Source: DIGJ01 sp041739345
Lineage (GTDB): Bacteria > Bacillota > Clostridia > Lachnospirales > Lachnospiraceae
NCBI GenBank assembly: GCA_041739345.1
Contig: JBGSNZ010000009.1
Span: 62,001 to 126,000 of the forward strand
Direction of reading: 5' to 3'
Length of the DNA stretch: 64,000 bases
Under the pieces are notes generated by a model. The model saw only the letters and a program-made list of their open reading frames with translations. It was not told where the DNA came from and did no database searches. Position numbers and translations under genes: made by a program. Positions within the stretch are counted from its first letter, which is position 1, and each line of letters begins with the position of its first letter. This document shows positions 60,742 to 64,000 of the stretch, piece after piece.

Positions 60742-61503
60742 TTATAAATATCCAAAGTATCTTCTTTGTACAACCGCATGCTGTACCCAGTCAATCATAG
60801 TAATAAAATCGAACACTGGCAATTTTGTTACTCTTTGAATCTCATAAGCATAAGGTGGAAGATCACTGCATTCCAATAAAATGGCTCCAATTTCTGGGTG
60901 ACTCGCAACAAGTTCACTTACCTCATTTGCTAAATCTTTCGTCAATTGGCCGTTATCAAGCTCTGTTTTTCCAAAGCGTATTGGTGCAAAACTCTCAAGG
61001 CTTCCCACGTCTTTTACTATACAATCTTCCAGATTCGCTCCTACCTTTAGTAGCAGCTCCCTTGTTATATTTTCTGCACTAGCTGCTAGTATTGCAATTT
61101 TTTGTGTTGGCTTCAATGAAAGCTTGATCGTAGGAATTTGACATAAGCTAGATAAAAATACCGGCACATCCACAGCTTGTGCAACCTCTTTCTGAAAATG
61201 TGCAAAATAACCACAGGCTCCAATGATTGCGCTTACACCTTCTTTTTCAAGTTCTTTTGCTGCTTCTATAATTTGATTCTTTATCTGTGACTCCCCTTTA
61301 AACAATTGTTCGATATCAAAACTAACTTTCTTATAGAGTACCGGGTATGCATATGTTGTAGCATTTGCCACATTACCCGGAAGTTTTGGATAAATTAAAT
61401 CCACTGCAATAATCCCTATGGAGTGTCCAGCAGTAAAAGTTTCCGGAGCAGATATCTTTTGATATAAATCCTGCGTTGTTTGTAATATTTTCAGACCGTT
61501 CAT
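60742..61503 (-). CDS. Asp/Glu racemase superfamily protein
   Basis: A 253-residue protein with the two-cysteine pattern of cofactor-independent racemases: C97 in IIGACGYFAHFQ and C212 in LLECSDLPPYA. It resembles the uncharacterised Asp/Glu/hydantoin racemase branch. The actual substrate is unknown. It is 49 nt downstream of the opine-dehydrogenase gene, in a run with MetQ/MetI, which suggests work on an imported amino acid. Confidence 0.85.
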   Translation of the reverse strand: MNGLKILQTTQDLYQKISAPETFTAGHSIGIIAVDLIYPKLPGNVANATTYAYPVLYKKVSFDIEQLFKGESQIKNQIIEAAKELEKEGVSAIIGACGYFAHFQKEVAQAVDVPVFLSSLCQIPTIKLSLKPTQKIAILAASAENITRELLLKVGANLEDCIVKDVGSLESFAPIRFGKTELDNGQLTKDLANEVSELVASHPEIGAILLECSDLPPYAYEIQRVTKLPVFDFITMIDWVQHAVVQRRYFGYL

Positions 61504-61552
61504 TCATTGCTCTCCTTTTTTATTGCTTTCTCTTTATCGCTTTCTTTTTATT

Positions 61553-62785
61553 TCACTCCACGTAATTTCCTTCATTCAAGTAGTCAAGAAGTTGCTCTTT
61601 TGACAAATGACCAATTCCTATATCCTCCAGCGTCATTCCATTCTTCATAAAATCATTTCCAGTCATAGTAGATGCCAATACGATCATCGTATCGATCACC
61701 TTCGTTTCCACATCGAATTTTTTTCCAAGTTCATGGTAAATATGGCATCCTACCGGTACATCTTCCGTAACATAACGATTCTGAATTGTAAATGGACCCG
61801 TTCCATATGCGGTAGTATATTGATCTTCGAATGGAACAATACAATCATCACCCATATATTCTGGTCCAAGAATACTCGTACGTGACATAAAATTCTTCTT
61901 TTCGAACTCCTGTATTCCAACTCCGATTGCCTTTGCTAATTCCACCTCTTCTAGATAGAATGCATATTGTACCTCAGCAATTGACTTACAATAAGCATGT
62001 GAATAAATAGAATACGTGTATTTATCATTTCCACCAAAAATAGTGCCCCAGTTTTCCATAACTCCTACACCTAAAATTGTTCCTGGGCAATGTAATACTG
62101 GATTTACATTACTAAAACCAATATCCAATACTGTATTGCCACCAGTTGGTCCATCTCCTTGATTTATGGAATCAAAGCAGCCAAGATATTTTGAACTTTC
62201 CAAGAATATGTATTGATCCTTTGATGGTAAGGAAGCTCCTCTTAAGGTAATCGCACGGTAAACCAAGGATATATCAGGTGTCATAACACTACCTTCTGTT
62301 ACAACTCTTGCACCATATGGTGCGCTAGACCATCCACCAACTATAATATCTTTTTGAATGTTAGCTTCTCGCATTTTTTTTCTAAGTTTTAGTGAACCAT
62401 AGTTATCTGGAATAATGTGTATGATCATACCATCTTCCAATACAGGAACGAGCTTTTCAAAAAATGTATCATGGGCGATTGATGGAATTGCCACAATTAT
62501 CAAACGGCAGCCTTTCACACACTTTGCAATATCGGTAGTTATCATATCAAAATGTGCTGTTCCTAAACGAGAGAACCCATACTTATTCTTTGGTGTTCCG
62601 GTCAGCGTAATGCCTGTTTTTTCTATATTTGCTAGCGTTGTCTTAGCAAATGGCTCTAAATCAAAAATTCTAACATGATTGCCACCAAGAACACAGTCTG
62701 CAGCCACTGCTTTACCAACCGCTCCACCACCAAGTACTGCCACTGGCAGATCTTTTAAATTCTTCAAATCTTCTAAATTATACAT
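61553..62785 (-). CDS. NAD(P)-dependent opine/octopine dehydrogenase family protein
   Basis: A 410-residue dehydrogenase with an N-terminal Rossmann domain (VLGGGAVGKAVAAD, near residue 17) and a C-terminal opine-dehydrogenase helical domain (ENWGTIFGGNDKYTYSIYSHAYCKSIAEVQ). Family members reductively join an amino acid with a 2-oxo acid, or the reverse. The substrate cannot be read. It lies between metQ and the racemase gene. Confidence 0.88.
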   Translation of the reverse strand: MYNLEDLKNLKDLPVAVLGGGAVGKAVAADCVLGGNHVRIFDLEPFAKTTLANIEKTGITLTGTPKNKYGFSRLGTAHFDMITTDIAKCVKGCRLIIVAIPSIAHDTFFEKLVPVLEDGMIIHIIPDNYGSLKLRKKMREANIQKDIIVGGWSSAPYGARVVTEGSVMTPDISLVYRAITLRGASLPSKDQYIFLESSKYLGCFDSINQGDGPTGGNTVLDIGFSNVNPVLHCPGTILGVGVMENWGTIFGGNDKYTYSIYSHAYCKSIAEVQYAFYLEEVELAKAIGVGIQEFEKKNFMSRTSILGPEYMGDDCIVPFEDQYTTAYGTGPFTIQNRYVTEDVPVGCHIYHELGKKFDVETKVIDTMIVLASTMTGNDFMKNGMTLEDIGIGHLSKEQLLDYLNEGNYVE

Positions 62786-62843
62786 TGTTTTTCGCTCCCA
62801 TTTATTTTAATATATACTACTGCTTACTCTTCTTACTGTCTTA

Positions 62844-63680
62844 TTAAAATACTGGTACAACTGCACCATTATATGTGCTATTGATATATTCACGTACTTC
62901 ATCACTCAAAAGTGCTTTAACAAGTGCCTTTGATTTTTCACTTTCTTCATTTCCTTCTTTTACTGCTACTATGTTTGCATAGGTCTGTGCTGCTACTGAA
63001 TCAGCTGTTTCAACAGCAAGTGCATCTTTTACAGTAAGCCCACCTTCAATTGCATAGTTACCATTAATGCAGGCGATATCAACATCACTTAATGCTCTTG
63101 CAATTTGAGCTGCTTCCAGTTCTACGATCTCTAAATTCAATGGATTTTTAGCGATATCAATCACGGTTGCTTGAAGTCCTACACCTTCTTTTAATGTTAT
63201 CAGTCCTTGTGCTTCTAATAAAAGTAATGCTCTTGCTTCATTGGTTGTATCATTTGGTACTGCTACTTTCGCACCATCTTTTAAATCAGCAAAACTTGCA
63301 GTATTTCCAGCATAAATTCCAAATGGCTCAAAATGAACCGATGCTACAGGGACAATATGGGTATCATGTTCTTTATTAAAGTCATCTAAGTATGGCTGAT
63401 GTTGGAAATAATTCGCATCAAGCTCACCGCTTTCCAATGCTGTATTTGGAAGTACATAATCATTATATTCTACAACTTTTAACGTATAGCCATCTTTGGC
63501 AAGAGTATCCTTTGCAATTGCAAGGATTTCAGCATGTGGAGTTACACATGCACCAACTGTGATAGTCTTATCCTCTGCTTTCGCTTTATCCTCCTGTGCC
63601 GTTTTGCTTGCACATCCTGTAAGTGTTCCAATTGTTAATGCTAATAATGATAAAATAATAATCGATCCTTTTCTCTTCAT
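62844..63680 (-). CDS. MetQ/NlpA family substrate-binding lipoprotein
   Basis: A 278-residue lipoprotein with lipobox TGC (C23) and an NlpA-type fold (TVGACVTPHAEILAIAKD, ANYFQHQPYLDDFN). The family imports methionine, sometimes other amino acids, through MetN and MetI. Here it is 18 nt downstream of a metI-type permease gene and is followed by amino-acid-modifying genes, so the substrate may be something other than methionine. GGAGGAG before the start. Confidence 0.93.
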   Translation of the reverse strand: MKRKGSIIILSLLALTIGTLTGCASKTAQEDKAKAEDKTITVGACVTPHAEILAIAKDTLAKDGYTLKVVEYNDYVLPNTALESGELDANYFQHQPYLDDFNKEHDTHIVPVASVHFEPFGIYAGNTASFADLKDGAKVAVPNDTTNEARALLLLEAQGLITLKEGVGLQATVIDIAKNPLNLEIVELEAAQIARALSDVDIACINGNYAIEGGLTVKDALAVETADSVAAQTYANIVAVKEGNEESEKSKALVKALLSDEVREYINSTYNGAVVPVF

Positions 63681-63697
63681 AATAATCTCCTCCTAAA

Positions 63698-64000
63698 TTA
63701 AGCTTTTTTTCGCTTATCTGTTTTATTTGCTATTTTTGTACCTACTTCTTGAAAAATCTGAACTATAATAACCAGTAACACCACTGTTATCAGCATAATA
63801 TCCGTTTTATAACGGTAATATCCGTAGTTGATTGCAATTGCTCCTAATCCTCCTCCCCCAACAAAGCCAGCCATTGTTGAATAGCCTAATATCGTTGTTA
63901 TTGCTATTGTACTGCCTACAATCAGGGATGGTTTTGCCTCTGGAAGAAGTACTTTTATAATAATCTGCAACGGATTTGATCCAATGGACACCGCAGCTTC
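63698..64000 (-). CDS. MetI-type ABC permease, 5' end beyond window
   Basis: The C-terminal 100 residues of an ABC permease; the frame continues through the right edge. It begins in the cytoplasmic coupling loop with EAAVSIGSNPLQIIIKVLLPEA, the EAA motif, and continues with two hydrophobic segments as in MetI. A metN gene would be expected further upstream. A SAM or T-box leader cannot be checked because it would lie outside. Confidence 0.9.
   Translation of the reverse strand, partial: EAAVSIGSNPLQIIIKVLLPEAKPSLIVGSTIAITTILGYSTMAGFVGGGGLGAIAINYGYYRYKTDIMLITVVLLVIIVQIFQEVGTKIANKTDKRKKA

Overview
The window looks like chromosomal DNA of a low-G+C anaerobic Firmicute, most likely a Lachnospiraceae/Clostridium-type organism. 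The reasons are a McsA-McsB-ClpC arginine-phosphorylation module, AddAB instead of RecBCD, 6S RNA with a Firmicute-like sequence, a DUF6320 protein, a SleB-type hydrolase, strong Shine-Dalgarno sites throughout and low G+C. Species is an inference. No tRNA, rRNA, CRISPR array, transposase or prophage module was seen. Most genes are on the minus strand.

Layout: 1-9.4 kb holds an HD-GYP-like protein (cut by the window edge), a phosphoglycolate-phosphatase-like HAD, a DinG-type helicase with a nuclease domain, DUF2225, GlnRS, a SleB hydrolase and a FAD/Rieske oxidoreductase. 9.5-16.5 kb holds a chemoreceptor, a eukaryote-type HisA, a YfcE phosphodiesterase, ProC, ProA and TruA. 16.6-19.2 kb is a plus-strand PadR/DUF2812/CPBP-protease group with an operator-like repeat array. 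19.3-27.4 kb is a BMP-type nucleoside ABC transporter, a YesM/AraC-type two-component system and xpt. 27.6-34.9 kb has two small unknown proteins, RadA, an unknown protein, then clpC-mcsB-mcsA preceded by a GntR-type regulator where ctsR is usual. 35-40.4 kb encodes cell-surface proteins: DNRLRE, cohesin/cadherin-like, and SH3-glucosaminidase. 40.5-52.5 kb has hslO, a methyltransferase, udk, GrpB, addA, addB and a membrane-anchored small protein. 52.5-58.9 kb has NAD synthetase, 6S RNA, a GT4 glycosyltransferase, a condensation-like acyltransferase and DUF6320. 58.9-64 kb is an amino-acid cluster: HD hydrolase, aminotransferase, Asp/Glu racemase, opine dehydrogenase, MetQ, MetI.

The most unusual content is intergenic. 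Three loci (3.7, 43.2 and 51.5 kb) carry long near-perfect hairpins with unrelated outer arms but a shared ~100-nt core. Core differences between copies fall in paired positions and are often compensatory, which points to a selected secondary structure. Two of the three sit beside 38-40 nt tandem repeats that merge into the hairpin arms. Three further long hairpins (4.1, 44.0 and 51.9 kb, the last with a 43-bp perfect stem) have similar architecture without the shared core. Separately, four genes (proC, hslO, the NAD synthetase gene and the condensation-like protein at 56.9 kb) share a leader-like repeat abutting the start codon: short repeats with ATGCGCA-like units ending in a common ribosome-binding context, preceded in three cases by a small stem-loop. 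I do not recognise any of these as a named element.
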